Origin: Fusobacteriota bacterium
GTDB taxonomy: Bacteria > Bacillota > TC1
NCBI GenBank assembly: GCA_009773805.1
Contig: WTXA01000001.1
Coordinates: forward strand, 248,001 to 312,000
DNA length: 64,000 bases
Direction: 5' to 3'
Shown: positions 1 through 8,604 of the stretch, piece after piece
How the letters are laid out: every line of letters starts with the position of its first letter
Position numbering within the stretch: position 1 is the first letter of the stretch
Notes under the pieces: model-generated
What the model was told of the DNA's origin: nothing
Database searches by the model: none
Seen by the model: only the letters and a program-made list of their open reading frames with translations
Made by a program: the position numbers and the translations under genes

Positions 1-641
1 AGGGAGGCTTGTTGATGAGGATTTTCCCCATAGCTTAAATCTTTAATATATTCTAAATTAATCGTATTATTAGTTGGATTGAAATAATTTGAAATAGCTT
101 GATCATACCTTGCAATGATATTAAATGCTTTACCTGCTAAATATTTTCTAAAATCGTTAGTAATAGATCCACTCTCTAATTTATCTAGAACTATATTGTA
201 GTCTTCTTTATCGGTTACTATTAGTACATCATTAAAGTTTTTGGCTGCAGCTCTAATCATTGTTGGTCCACCGATATCAATTTCTTCAATTATTAGATCT
301 TCTTCCAAGTTTTTTTTAACAGCATTTTCAAATTGATATAAGTTTACACAAACTAAATCTATAGCAGATATACCCATCTCATCAATTGTTTGTTGATGGT
401 TCATATTATCACGTTTGTATAATATCCCACCATGAATAATAGGATTCAAGGTTTTAACTCTGCCATTCAAGATTTCTTTAGAACCGGTTAAATATTCAAC
501 AGTTAAGACATTAACACCATTCTTAATTAAAATCTTATATGTTCCACCAGTAGAAATAACTTGGTAACCATTTTTTTCAAGACCTTTGGCAAATTCCACA
601 ATTCCAGTTTTATCAGTAACGCTTAACAATGCTAATTTCAT
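1..641 (-). CDS. purH: Bifunctional AICAR transformylase / IMP cyclohydrolase PurH, N-terminal part (runs off window)
   Basis: The reading frame starts at an ATG at 641 and stays open to the window edge, so only about the first 213 residues are visible. It begins MKLALLSVTDKTGIVEFAKG, the MGS-like fold of the IMP cyclohydrolase domain. It continues with the family signatures STGGT, GRVKTLNPIIHGGIL and EEIDIGGPTMIRAAAKN. The enzyme carries out the last two steps of IMP synthesis; the formyltransferase domain lies outside the window. A GAGAGGAAG ribosome binding site precedes the ATG. It follows galU by 63 bases with only an imperfect hairpin between. No other pur gene is visible here. Confidence 0.93.
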   Translation of the reverse strand, partial: MKLALLSVTDKTGIVEFAKGLEKNGYQVISTGGTYKILIKNGVNVLTVEYLTGSKEILNGRVKTLNPIIHGGILYKRDNMNHQQTIDEMGISAIDLVCVNLYQFENAVKKNLEEDLIIEEIDIGGPTMIRAAAKNFNDVLIVTDKEDYNIVLDKLESGSITNDFRKYLAGKAFNIIARYDQAISNYFNPTNNTINLEYIKDLSYGENPHQQAS

Positions 642-659
642 TTTATCTTCCTCTCAAAT

Positions 660-702
660 AAGAAAAGAAGTAATAACACAAGTGCAACTACCTCTTTTAC
701 TT
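660..702 (-). terminator. Imperfect hairpin between galU and purH, possible weak terminator
   Basis: The arms TACCTCTTTTACTT (689-702) and AAGAAAAGAAGTAA (660-673) pair over about 13 bases with one bulge and a G-U pair. On the minus strand this lies directly after the galU stop. The trailing sequence is only ATTTGAG, a poor T-tract. It may be an attenuating or processing hairpin and not a true terminator. No promoter for purH is evident downstream of it. Confidence 0.3.
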
Positions 703-704
703 AT

Positions 705-1568
705 CTATATTTTTTCTTTTAAAAATTCTTTAAAACTTTCGCTTATATCTTCTCTTCTAAGAGCATAATCGACAATAGTCTTCAAATATCCAAGTAAATT
801 CCCAGTATCATATCTTTTGCCATCAAATATGTATCCGTACATACCCTGGAATGCAAGCAATTTATACATGGCATCAGTTAATTGTATTTCCCCACCTTTT
901 CCAGGTTTTGTTTCTTCAATCATTTCAAAGATCTTTGAAGTAAAGACGTATCTTCCAATTACTGCTAGATTCGTAGGTGCTTCCATAGGTGATGGTTTTT
1001 CAATTAAACCTTTCACATTATATAGATTTTCTTCAACCTTATTACCACTAATTATTCCATATTTACTTACATCTGCTAAAGGCACTTGCATTAAGGCAAA
1101 AACACTTTTTTTCTCTCTATCATAAATGTCTATTAATGATTTTAAGCAATTTTGTTCTTCGTGATAAAATAAGTCATCCCCTAGTAAAACTGCAAAGGGC
1201 TCATCTTTTATGAACTCTTTAGCCATACCTACAGCATGTCCAAGTCCATTTGGTGATTGTTGTCTAATAAAATATATTTTTGCCATTTTACTTATAGGTT
1301 TAAGCATTTCCAACATCTCTTGATTATTCTTTTCCTCAAGATGCTTTTCCAATTCGTAAGAAATATCGAAATGATTTTCTATAGCATCCTTACCCCTATT
1401 GGTAATTATTAGTATTTCTTCTATCCCTGCTTCAACAGCTTCTTCAACTATATATTGAATTGCAGGCTTATCTAGTATAGGTAACATTTCTTTTGGAACA
1501 GCTTTTGTTGCTGGTAATAGTCTTGTTCCCAGTCCAGCTGCCGGGATTACTGCTTTTCTTACTTTCAT
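705..1568 (-). CDS. galU: UTP--glucose-1-phosphate uridylyltransferase GalU
   Basis: The enzyme makes UDP-glucose from UTP and glucose 1-phosphate for cell-envelope glycans and glycolipids. From the chosen start the protein is 287 residues, normal for GalU. It carries the nucleotidyltransferase loop GLGTRLLPATKAVPKEML at residues 12-29, then LLGDDLF and the IEKP motif. The frame is open six codons further up to 1586 (MRLRFK), but that overlaps the lysC stop. The ATG at 1568 lies 1 base after the lysC TAA with GAGG just upstream, so I prefer it. It is the fifth gene of the der-gpsA-hom-lysC-galU run. Confidence 0.95.
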   Translation of the reverse strand: MKVRKAVIPAAGLGTRLLPATKAVPKEMLPILDKPAIQYIVEEAVEAGIEEILIITNRGKDAIENHFDISYELEKHLEEKNNQEMLEMLKPISKMAKIYFIRQQSPNGLGHAVGMAKEFIKDEPFAVLLGDDLFYHEEQNCLKSLIDIYDREKKSVFALMQVPLADVSKYGIISGNKVEENLYNVKGLIEKPSPMEAPTNLAVIGRYVFTSKIFEMIEETKPGKGGEIQLTDAMYKLLAFQGMYGYIFDGKRYDTGNLLGYLKTIVDYALRREDISESFKEFLKEKI

Positions 1569-1569
1569 T

Positions 1570-2058
1570 TTAAACCTCAATCTCACTTAATCTAAATTTA
1601 TCATGAATAACTTGAACTGCTTCCTTTGCTCTTTCTAATTCTAATATACATGAAACTTTAATTTCAGAAGTACTGATAAGTTCAATGTTGATTCCTGCTT
1701 TTGCCAAGGCTTCGAACATTGTTGCTGCTACACCTGGATTTGACTGCATACCAGCACCAACTATACTGATTTTCGCAAGTTTTTCACGAACCTTAACACC
1801 TTCAGCACCAATTTCGCTTCTTATTTTTTCAACTATTTCCATAGCTTTATCTTTATCTTCATTATGTACGGTAAATGATATATCGTTAATGATTCCTCTA
1901 GGATTACTTTGAACAATCATATCAACATTAATTGTATTATCAGCTAAAGCTCTAAATATACTACCAGCAACACCTGGAATGTCAGGAACTCCATATATTG
2001 TTATTTTAGCAACATCTAAATCATGAGCAACACCACTAACTAATCTTGTTTTTTCCAT
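1570..2058 (-). CDS. lysC: Predicted separate aspartokinase beta subunit from an internal lysC start
   Basis: Inside lysC an ATG at 2058 (Met246, followed by EKTRLVSG) is preceded by GAGGAGGGG (2065-2073) with a 6-base gap. This is a stronger ribosome site than that of the full gene. Translation from here gives 162 residues, exactly the two ACT domains. In Bacillus subtilis aspartokinase II the same architecture yields an alpha2-beta2 enzyme, the beta chain arising from an in-frame internal start. The sequence shows the site; production of beta here is inferred. Confidence 0.62.
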   Translation of the reverse strand: MEKTRLVSGVAHDLDVAKITIYGVPDIPGVAGSIFRALADNTINVDMIVQSNPRGIINDISFTVHNEDKDKAMEIVEKIRSEIGAEGVKVREKLAKISIVGAGMQSNPGVAATMFEALAKAGINIELISTSEIKVSCILELERAKEAVQVIHDKFRLSEIEV

Positions 2059-2793
2059 TAAAGACCCCTCCTCGACGATTGTACCTTCATTATTATTAAA
2101 ACTTGATCTTACACATACTTTCACATTATGTTGTTTTGCATATTCCACGGCTCTAGTTTGTAGAACTAATGCACCAAGACTTGCAAGTTCCAACATTTCA
2201 TCATAAGAAACAAAAGGAAGCTTTTTAGCATTAGTAACAATCCTAGGATCAGTAGTATATACACCATCAACATCTGTATAAATTTCACAAACATCAGCTT
2301 TTATAGCTGCTGCAACTGCTACTGCAGTGGTATCAGAACCACCTCTTCCTAAAGTAGTTATTTCACCACTTTCAGTTTTGCCCTGAAATCCAGCAACAAT
2401 AACGATTTTTCCTGCATCAATTTCCTTTTTCAATCTTGTATTATCAATTCTAGTAATTTTTGCTTTTTTATGTATATTGTCGGTATAAATACCTGCTTGA
2501 GCACCTGTCAAGGAAACCACTTCATAGCCTTTTTCTTTAATAGCCATAGATAAAAGTGCAATTGAAACTTGCTCACCAGTAGCAAGAAGCATATCCATTT
2601 CTCTATGTGATGGATTTTTTGTGATTGCATTAGCTAAAGCTAATAAATCATCTGTAGAATCACCCATAGCTGATACTACCGTTATTACACTGTTGCCTTG
2701 CTCCTTAGTCGCAATAATCCTGTTGGCTACATTCATTATTCTTTCTGGATTACCTACTGAAGTTCCACCATATTTTTGAACAATTATTCCCAT
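1570..2793 (-). CDS. lysC: Aspartate kinase LysC (alpha subunit)
   Basis: It phosphorylates aspartate, the first step towards lysine, diaminopimelate, threonine and methionine. The 407-residue protein has the kinase signature KYGGTSVG at residues 7-14 and an amino-acid-kinase domain to about residue 240. Two ACT domains (about 265-400) are the usual site of feedback inhibition. Size and layout match Bacillus aspartokinase II. It sits 14 bases after hom, with the ribosome site AAAGGGG upstream of its ATG. The window also holds lysA (12.4-13.8 kb) but in another operon. No lysine riboswitch is seen. An internal start at 2058 is listed separately. Confidence 0.96.
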   Translation of the reverse strand: MGIIVQKYGGTSVGNPERIMNVANRIIATKEQGNSVITVVSAMGDSTDDLLALANAITKNPSHREMDMLLATGEQVSIALLSMAIKEKGYEVVSLTGAQAGIYTDNIHKKAKITRIDNTRLKKEIDAGKIVIVAGFQGKTESGEITTLGRGGSDTTAVAVAAAIKADVCEIYTDVDGVYTTDPRIVTNAKKLPFVSYDEMLELASLGALVLQTRAVEYAKQHNVKVCVRSSFNNNEGTIVEEGSLMEKTRLVSGVAHDLDVAKITIYGVPDIPGVAGSIFRALADNTINVDMIVQSNPRGIINDISFTVHNEDKDKAMEIVEKIRSEIGAEGVKVREKLAKISIVGAGMQSNPGVAATMFEALAKAGINIELISTSEIKVSCILELERAKEAVQVIHDKFRLSEIEV

Positions 2794-2807
2794 TATTGAT
2801 TACCCCT

Positions 2808-4097
2808 TTAATATTCTTTTTCTGAGCGTAGTACAGATTTTATTTCAATTACAACGTCTAGATTTTCAATTTGTTCTCTAGCACTTTGCATGTTCTTATT
2901 TAGTACACGGTCAGTCAATATTACTAATTCAGCTTTTCCATCAGGTAATTTTCTTTGTATCACAGAATCAATACTCACATTATTACTTGCAAAAGCATCA
3001 GCAATTTTGCTTAATACTCTAGTTTTATCAACAACGACCATTCTAAAATAGTAATGACTAATTGTATCTTCAATTTTTTTAATCAACAAGTCTAGGTAAC
3101 ATGAACAGTTTTGAACTTTAAGGATATCTTTATTCATATTTTTTACTATACTTAATAAATCAGAAACTACTGCACTAGCAGTTGGTAATCCACCTGCACC
3201 TTTTCCAATTAGTGTTAAATCACCAAAAGCGTTGCCTTCTAAATATACAGCATTGTATACATCGTCAACTTTTGCCAATGGATGTGAAAGAGGCAATAAA
3301 GTAGGATGAACCCTAACTTCAATAGCATCATCTTTTAATATTGCAATACCTAGTAGTTTTATAGTGCTTTTAAATTGTCTTGCATAGTTCACATCATCCA
3401 CACTAATTTTAGTAATACCTTCAACATAGACATTTTCTAATTTCACTCTTCTACTAAAGGCTATTGAAGCTAAAATTGCAATTTTCCTTGCTGCGTCTAA
3501 GCCTTCAATATCTGAAGTGGGATCAGCCTCAGCATAGCCTAAATCTTTAGCTTCTTGCAAGACATCTTCTAAACTTCTTCTTTCTGCAAACATTTTGGTT
3601 AGGATGAAGTTTGTAGTACCATTAATTATACCCATTACTTTAGTTATCTGGTTGCTTTGCAAATTGTCTTTAATTGTACTAATAATCGGTATAGCACCGG
3701 CTACACTTGCCTCATACTTTACTTCTTTAAAATATTCGTTTCCTAATTCTAAGATTTCTTGCCCTCTTGTAGCCATTAAATCTTTATTTGCAGTTATTAT
3801 ATGTTTTCCATTTCTAATAGCTTCAGTAATGTATTCTTCAGCAATAGATGTTCCACCTATTACTTCAATTACAATATCTATTTCCTTATTAGCGATTATA
3901 TCATGCGGATTTGTAGTCAATAATTCACCAGGAATAGAATCCCTATCCTTTTCTAAATCATTAACTAATATTTTTACTATTTCTAGCTCCACTCCATCTA
4001 ATATTGCTAAATATTTGTTTCTATTTAATTTTAATAATTTATAAACACTTTGCCCTACAGTTCCACAACCTAGTAAACCAATTTTGATCTTCTTCAT
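2808..4097 (-). CDS. hom: Homoserine dehydrogenase
   Basis: It reduces aspartate semialdehyde to homoserine with NAD(P)H, the branch point to threonine and methionine. The 429-residue protein shows the Rossmann motif GLLGCGTVGQ near the N-terminus, the family signature GIINGTTNFIL in the middle, and a C-terminal ACT domain (about 350-425). A TTG at 4100 is in frame, but the ATG at 4097 has GAAAGAGAG at good distance. It begins 4 bases after the gpsA stop. No thrB or thrC is next to it. Confidence 0.95.
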   Translation of the reverse strand: MKKIKIGLLGCGTVGQSVYKLLKLNRNKYLAILDGVELEIVKILVNDLEKDRDSIPGELLTTNPHDIIANKEIDIVIEVIGGTSIAEEYITEAIRNGKHIITANKDLMATRGQEILELGNEYFKEVKYEASVAGAIPIISTIKDNLQSNQITKVMGIINGTTNFILTKMFAERRSLEDVLQEAKDLGYAEADPTSDIEGLDAARKIAILASIAFSRRVKLENVYVEGITKISVDDVNYARQFKSTIKLLGIAILKDDAIEVRVHPTLLPLSHPLAKVDDVYNAVYLEGNAFGDLTLIGKGAGGLPTASAVVSDLLSIVKNMNKDILKVQNCSCYLDLLIKKIEDTISHYYFRMVVVDKTRVLSKIADAFASNNVSIDSVIQRKLPDGKAELVILTDRVLNKNMQSAREQIENLDVVIEIKSVLRSEKEY

Positions 4098-4101
4098 CAA
4101 T

Positions 4102-5091
4102 CTACTCTCTTTCCATTTTCATTTCTCTTGTCATTAAATCTTTAAAACAATCAAGGGGAGCTTTATTTTCATAAATACATTTATATACTTCTTCATTAAT
4201 TGGAAGATCTAAGTTTAGCTTTTTACTTAATAAATAAAACGCCTTAGCTGCATAAACACCTTCGGTTACCATATCACTAGACTTAAGAATATCGGAGCTC
4301 TTAAAACCCTTACCTATCTTTTCACCAAATCCTCTATTACGGCTATGTTTACTCATACAAGTAACCATAAGATCACCAATACCTGTTAATCCATTAAATG
4401 TTTCAGGATTAGCGCCTAATTTTCTACCTAATTGTTTCATTTCGTAAAGGCCTCTAGTTATTAATGATGCCTTAGCATTATCACCAAATTCTAGACCATC
4501 TACTATTCCGCTAGCTATAGCTACAACATTCTTAAAAGAACCACCTAGTTCAACACCAAGAGTATCGTCATTAGTATATACTCTTAATGATTCATTATTA
4601 AATATTTGTTGTACTAGTTCAGCTAATTCTATGTTTTCACTTGCAGCAACTATGGCAGCAGGTAATCCCTTTGCAACTTCTTCTGCATGTGTAGGGCCAG
4701 ATAGTACACAGTATTCATATTCAGATTTTGTTACTTCTGCAACTACTTCTGACATTCTTAGTCCTGTTTCTATTTCTATTCCTTTAGCCACGTTAATAAT
4801 TGTTTTCTTGCCAAAGCCCGCTCTATACATTTTTTTTACAACATCTCTAATATATTGTGATGGTACAGCTAATACCAAATACTCATTGTTACAAGCTTCT
4901 TTTAAATCACCAGTAATCTTCAATTCATCTGGAATTACTATACCAGGTAAAAAAGGATGTACTTTATCATTATTTATCTGTACAATGTTATCTTCAAGCC
5001 TACCGTAGATAGTGACTTGATGACCATTTTTTATTAAGTGTATTGCTAGAGCCGTGCCCCAGCTTCCTATACCAATAATTGAAATTCTCAT
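4102..5091 (-). CDS. gpsA: NAD(P)-dependent glycerol-3-phosphate dehydrogenase GpsA
   Basis: It reduces dihydroxyacetone phosphate to sn-glycerol 3-phosphate, the backbone for phospholipids. The 329-residue protein is normal length. It has the dinucleotide loop GIGSWGTALA at residues 7-16, LSGPTHAEEVAKG near 139, the GGSFKNVVAIASGI segment carrying the catalytic lysine, and NGLTGIGDL. Its ATG follows the der TAA with no gap (TAAATG), and an AAGGAG lies inside the end of der. The der-gpsA pairing is common in Firmicutes. Confidence 0.97.
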   Translation of the reverse strand: MRISIIGIGSWGTALAIHLIKNGHQVTIYGRLEDNIVQINNDKVHPFLPGIVIPDELKITGDLKEACNNEYLVLAVPSQYIRDVVKKMYRAGFGKKTIINVAKGIEIETGLRMSEVVAEVTKSEYEYCVLSGPTHAEEVAKGLPAAIVAASENIELAELVQQIFNNESLRVYTNDDTLGVELGGSFKNVVAIASGIVDGLEFGDNAKASLITRGLYEMKQLGRKLGANPETFNGLTGIGDLMVTCMSKHSRNRGFGEKIGKGFKSSDILKSSDMVTEGVYAAKAFYLLSKKLNLDLPINEEVYKCIYENKAPLDCFKDLMTREMKMERE

Positions 5092-6405
5092 TTACGCATC
5101 TCCTTTTTTATTACGAAGATAAATTCTTATTGGTGTACCTTCAAAATCAAAGGCTTCCCTGAATTTATTTTCAATATGTCTTTTATATGAAAAATGCATC
5201 AGTTTTTCATCATTGATAAATAGAGCAAATGAAGGTGGTGCTACTCTTATTTGTGTTCCATAATATATTTTTAAATTTCTTCCCTTTTCTCTTGAAGGAG
5301 GGTTGTAAGTTACAATCTCTCTTAACAATTGATTAAGTACAGACGTTTCAATTTTTCTTTTACAATTTACATTTATTCTTTTTGCTAATAATAATAAATC
5401 ATAAATTCTTTTACCAGTTAAGGCAGAAATGAAAATAATAGGCGCGTAACTTAAAAATGTCAACTCGTCTCTAATATCTTCTTCATACTTTTTCATTGTT
5501 TTGCCATCTTTTTCAATTAAGTCCCATTTGTTGACGACAATTATAATACCTTTTCCATTTTCAAAAGCATATCCGGCGATTTTTTTATCTTGTTCAGTGA
5601 CTCCATCAACAGCATCTATCATAAGAAAAGTAACATTTGACCTTTCTATTGCCCTTAACGATCTAATTATTGTAAATTTTTCAATAGCTTCACCAATTTT
5701 TGATTTTTTTCTAATACCGGCTGTATCTATTAAAATATATTCTTCATCATCATATATAACTTTTTGGTCAACAGAATCTCTTGTAGTTCCTGCTACAGGA
5801 CTAACTATTACTCTATCAGCATTTGATAATTTATTAACTAGTGATGATTTACCTACATTAGGTCTCCCAATTATTGCAATTTTTAATTTATCATCATCTA
5901 AGCCTTCTTCACCTTCAATAGGAAAATTATTAGCTATTTCATCAAGTAAATCTCCCATATTCCCACCATGAGTAGCGGAAATTGGTATAGGTTCACCAAG
6001 ACCAAGACTATAAAAGTCATAATAATTGCTTTTTTGGAAATTATCAGTCTTGTTAACTGCTAATACTATAGGTTTGTCTGTTTTTTTAAGGATATTGGCA
6101 ATCTTTTGATCATCTAGGGTTATCCCTATCTGACTATCAACTACCATCAGGATAACATCTGCTTCCTCGATGGCTATTTGTGCTTGTTTGGTTATCGACT
6201 TATTAATATCTTCTTTTTCCCATTGTATTCCACCTGTATCAATTATAATAAAGTTATGTTTTTGCCAGTTTGCTTCATCATATAATCTATCTCTTGTTAC
6301 TCCTGGGGAATCATCCACAATGGACTTTCTCTCACCGACTATTCTATTAAATATTGTAGATTTGCCTACATTAGGTCTGCCTACAATTGCTAATATTGGT
6401 TTCAA
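5092..6405 (-). CDS. der: Ribosome biogenesis GTPase Der (EngA)
   Basis: This essential GTPase acts in maturation of the 50S subunit. It has two tandem G domains, each with GRPNVGKS (residues 9-16 and about 180-187), DTGGI/DTAGIRKKS switch motifs and NKTD/NKWDL specificity motifs. A KH-like C-terminal domain follows. At 437 residues it is full length. The start is a TTG at 6405 (caa on the plus strand), preceded by AAAGGGGG with a 7-base gap; no ATG suits. It opens the operon der-gpsA-hom-lysC-galU(-purH). Confidence 0.97.
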   Translation of the reverse strand: MKPILAIVGRPNVGKSTIFNRIVGERKSIVDDSPGVTRDRLYDEANWQKHNFIIIDTGGIQWEKEDINKSITKQAQIAIEEADVILMVVDSQIGITLDDQKIANILKKTDKPIVLAVNKTDNFQKSNYYDFYSLGLGEPIPISATHGGNMGDLLDEIANNFPIEGEEGLDDDKLKIAIIGRPNVGKSSLVNKLSNADRVIVSPVAGTTRDSVDQKVIYDDEEYILIDTAGIRKKSKIGEAIEKFTIIRSLRAIERSNVTFLMIDAVDGVTEQDKKIAGYAFENGKGIIIVVNKWDLIEKDGKTMKKYEEDIRDELTFLSYAPIIFISALTGKRIYDLLLLAKRINVNCKRKIETSVLNQLLREIVTYNPPSREKGRNLKIYYGTQIRVAPPSFALFINDEKLMHFSYKRHIENKFREAFDFEGTPIRIYLRNKKGDA

Positions 6406-6438
6406 ACTACTTCCCCCTTTCTATTTACATACTAAATA

Positions 6439-6470
6439 ATTATATCATATAAACCCTCTATTTCCTAGGT
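6439..6470 (-). promoter_or_regulatory. Probable promoter of the der operon
   Basis: In the 68-base gap between pdp and der the minus strand has a perfect -10 TATAAT (6439-6444). Only a weak -35 (TAGGAA) lies about 17 bases upstream. No terminator is evident for the pdp end, so read-through from the preceding long operon is also possible. Confidence 0.45.
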
Positions 6471-6473
6471 ATA

Positions 6474-7781
6474 TCAACTTATTACGCTGAAAATCATACT
6501 TGTATCTTCTCCTGGATTTTCTTTAAAGGAAAAAGCTGATTTATATTCTCTTACTACTTGCTTGATATCCAAATCAGGCTTGGAATGATAAATTATCCCA
6601 ATAATATCTCCTTTTGAAACTTGATCATTAATTTTCAAAGGAATGTATGTACCTGCTGAATAGTCTATGATATCTTTTTTTGTTATTCTTCCTGCTCCAA
6701 TATTTATAGATAATAGACCGATTTTCTCTGCATTTATAAATGAAATAAATCCTTCAAATTCAGATTTAACTTCAATTTTGTATTTTGACTGTGGTAATTT
6801 ACTATAGTCAGAAAAAAAACTACTGTCTCCACCTTGATGTTCGATTAATTCTTTAAATTTAATCAATGCTTCACCACTATTGATTTTATCTATAACCATT
6901 TTTTTAGCATCAATTATATTATTAGCTTTACCTCCAATTATCAGTAATTGTCCTGATAATTCATATACCAACTCTTCTATATCTTTAGGCAAATTACCTT
7001 TTAAGCACTCAACAACTTCCATAATCTCTAATGAATTCCCAACATAATGACCTAATGGGTTATTCATATTAGATACTACTGCAACACTTTTACCTCCAAA
7101 GTCTTTTACAAGATCAACCAAAGTCCTTGCTAAAGCAATACCACTTTTTATATCCTTCATAAAAGCACCAATGCCAACTTTTACATCGAAAATAATATTT
7201 TTACTCCCAGAGGCAATTTTCTTAGAAACTATTGAAGAAGCAATGAGAGGAATACTTTCAACTGTTGCGGTTACATCTCTTATTCCATAAAGTTGTTTAT
7301 CGCTTTTTGCTATATTATCACTTTGCCCGATTATCCCAAGCCCTATTTCGTCTATTTGCTTAAGAAAATCAGATCTGCTAATATCGACTTTAAAGCCTTT
7401 TATGCTCTCTAGCTTGTCAATGGTCCCTCCTGAAAAGCTAAGGCCTCTACCAGACATTTTTGGTATCTTCAAGCCACATGCTGCAACTATAGGAGCCACA
7501 ACAAGTGTTAGTTTGTCACCAACACCACCAGTACTATGTTTATCTACATAATTAACTAAATTGGCTCCATGATTGATAATATCCCCAGTTTCAATCATTT
7601 GTTTGGTAAACTGATAAAGTTCATCATCATTAAAGCCCATAAAATAAACTGCCATAGCAAATGCCGATACTTGATAATCAGGTATTCCACCATTTGTGAA
7701 GCCTGTTACAAAGTATTGTATTTCCTTGGCAGTTAATATTTCTCCATCTCTTTTTTTTCTTATAATTTCTACAGGATTCAT
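6474..7781 (-). CDS. pdp: Pyrimidine-nucleoside phosphorylase
   Basis: It splits uridine, thymidine and deoxyuridine with phosphate to free base and (deoxy)ribose 1-phosphate. The 435-residue protein matches the family, with the phosphate-binding KHSTGGVGDK at residues 81-90, SGRGL at 110-114 and GGTIDKLE at 118-125. A C-terminal barrel-sandwich domain follows. The ATG overlaps the end of punA, with AAAGGAG upstream. Together with punA, and deoC elsewhere in the window, it forms a nucleoside salvage and catabolism set. Thymidine phosphorylase DeoA is the close alternative; the bacilli-type lysines favour Pdp. Confidence 0.9.
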   Translation of the reverse strand: MNPVEIIRKKRDGEILTAKEIQYFVTGFTNGGIPDYQVSAFAMAVYFMGFNDDELYQFTKQMIETGDIINHGANLVNYVDKHSTGGVGDKLTLVVAPIVAACGLKIPKMSGRGLSFSGGTIDKLESIKGFKVDISRSDFLKQIDEIGLGIIGQSDNIAKSDKQLYGIRDVTATVESIPLIASSIVSKKIASGSKNIIFDVKVGIGAFMKDIKSGIALARTLVDLVKDFGGKSVAVVSNMNNPLGHYVGNSLEIMEVVECLKGNLPKDIEELVYELSGQLLIIGGKANNIIDAKKMVIDKINSGEALIKFKELIEHQGGDSSFFSDYSKLPQSKYKIEVKSEFEGFISFINAEKIGLLSINIGAGRITKKDIIDYSAGTYIPLKINDQVSKGDIIGIIYHSKPDLDIKQVVREYKSAFSFKENPGEDTSMIFSVIS

Positions 7782-8596
7782 TATATCTCCTTTATAATGC
7801 CTTTTAGCAAACTAATAAAGTCATCTGAAACCCTAGAAGTTGTTTCTACAACTTCAGTATGACTTAGAGGTTTATCACCTATACCAGCAGCAAGATTAGT
7901 AATACAAGAAATTCCTAACACTTTCATTTTAGCATGTTTAGCTACTATAGCTTCTGGTACCGTTGACATACCAACTGCATTTACACCAAGTGCTTTTAAT
8001 ACTTTAATATCAAATGGGGTTTCATATGAAGGTCCGGTTAGATAACAATATGTGCCTTTAGTTAATTGAATATCTGCTAATCGCCCTATTTCAATTGCTT
8101 TTTCAATGAATACTCGATTATAGATTTCTGTCATATCAGGAAATCTGTCTCCAAATTCTTCTAAATTTTCACCCATAAGTGGATTAGGACAAAATAAATC
8201 AAGATGATCTTCTATCAACATTAATTGCCCAGCTTTTCCAGTTAATCCACCTGCTGCATTTGTTAGAATTAATTTTTCAATCCCAAGAGAACTTAGCACT
8301 CTTATTGGAAATGTTACTTCTCTCATTGTATTACCTTCATAATAGTGAACTCTACCTTGCATGACAACAATCCTTTTGCCAGCGACCTCACCCATAATCA
8401 TCTTATTATTATGACCTAATACTTTACCCACCTTGAAGTTTGGAATTTCGTCAAAATTTATTTCAACTTTATTTTCAATTAAATCAGCAAATGCACCTAA
8501 ACCTGAACCTAGTACCAATGCCAAATCAATTAGTTCAAAATTATATTTTAATGACAACCAATCTCTTGTTTCTATTATTTTATTGAAATAAGTCAT
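7781..8596 (-). CDS. punA: Purine-nucleoside phosphorylase, trimeric type
   Basis: It phosphorolyses inosine and guanosine nucleosides. The 271-residue protein has LVLGSGLG (28-34) with the family serine, a phosphate-binding His in LGHNNK (about 62), MQGRVHYYEG (about 79-88), the TNAAGGL segment, and GPSYETPFDI and GMSTVPE for base recognition. This is the low-molecular-mass trimeric PNP family (B. subtilis PupG), not DeoD. Spacing to xerD is 8 bases, with AGGAGGT before the ATG. In bacilli this gene also follows xerD, usually with drm between; drm is missing here. Confidence 0.94.
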   Translation of the reverse strand: MTYFNKIIETRDWLSLKYNFELIDLALVLGSGLGAFADLIENKVEINFDEIPNFKVGKVLGHNNKMIMGEVAGKRIVVMQGRVHYYEGNTMREVTFPIRVLSSLGIEKLILTNAAGGLTGKAGQLMLIEDHLDLFCPNPLMGENLEEFGDRFPDMTEIYNRVFIEKAIEIGRLADIQLTKGTYCYLTGPSYETPFDIKVLKALGVNAVGMSTVPEAIVAKHAKMKVLGISCITNLAAGIGDKPLSHTEVVETTSRVSDDFISLLKGIIKEI

Positions 8597-8604
8597 TATA
8601 CCTC

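Noticed and set aside
817-1125. Plus-strand frame of about 100 codons inside galU
   Set aside because: It is antisense to a clear galU, has no ribosome site or recognisable protein, and its amino-acid make-up is that of a reverse-strand shadow. The same applies to the long plus-strand frames inside hom (3595-4044), der (5501-5971), ftsK (17832-18206), recN (22629-23012) and ribU (33190-33600).
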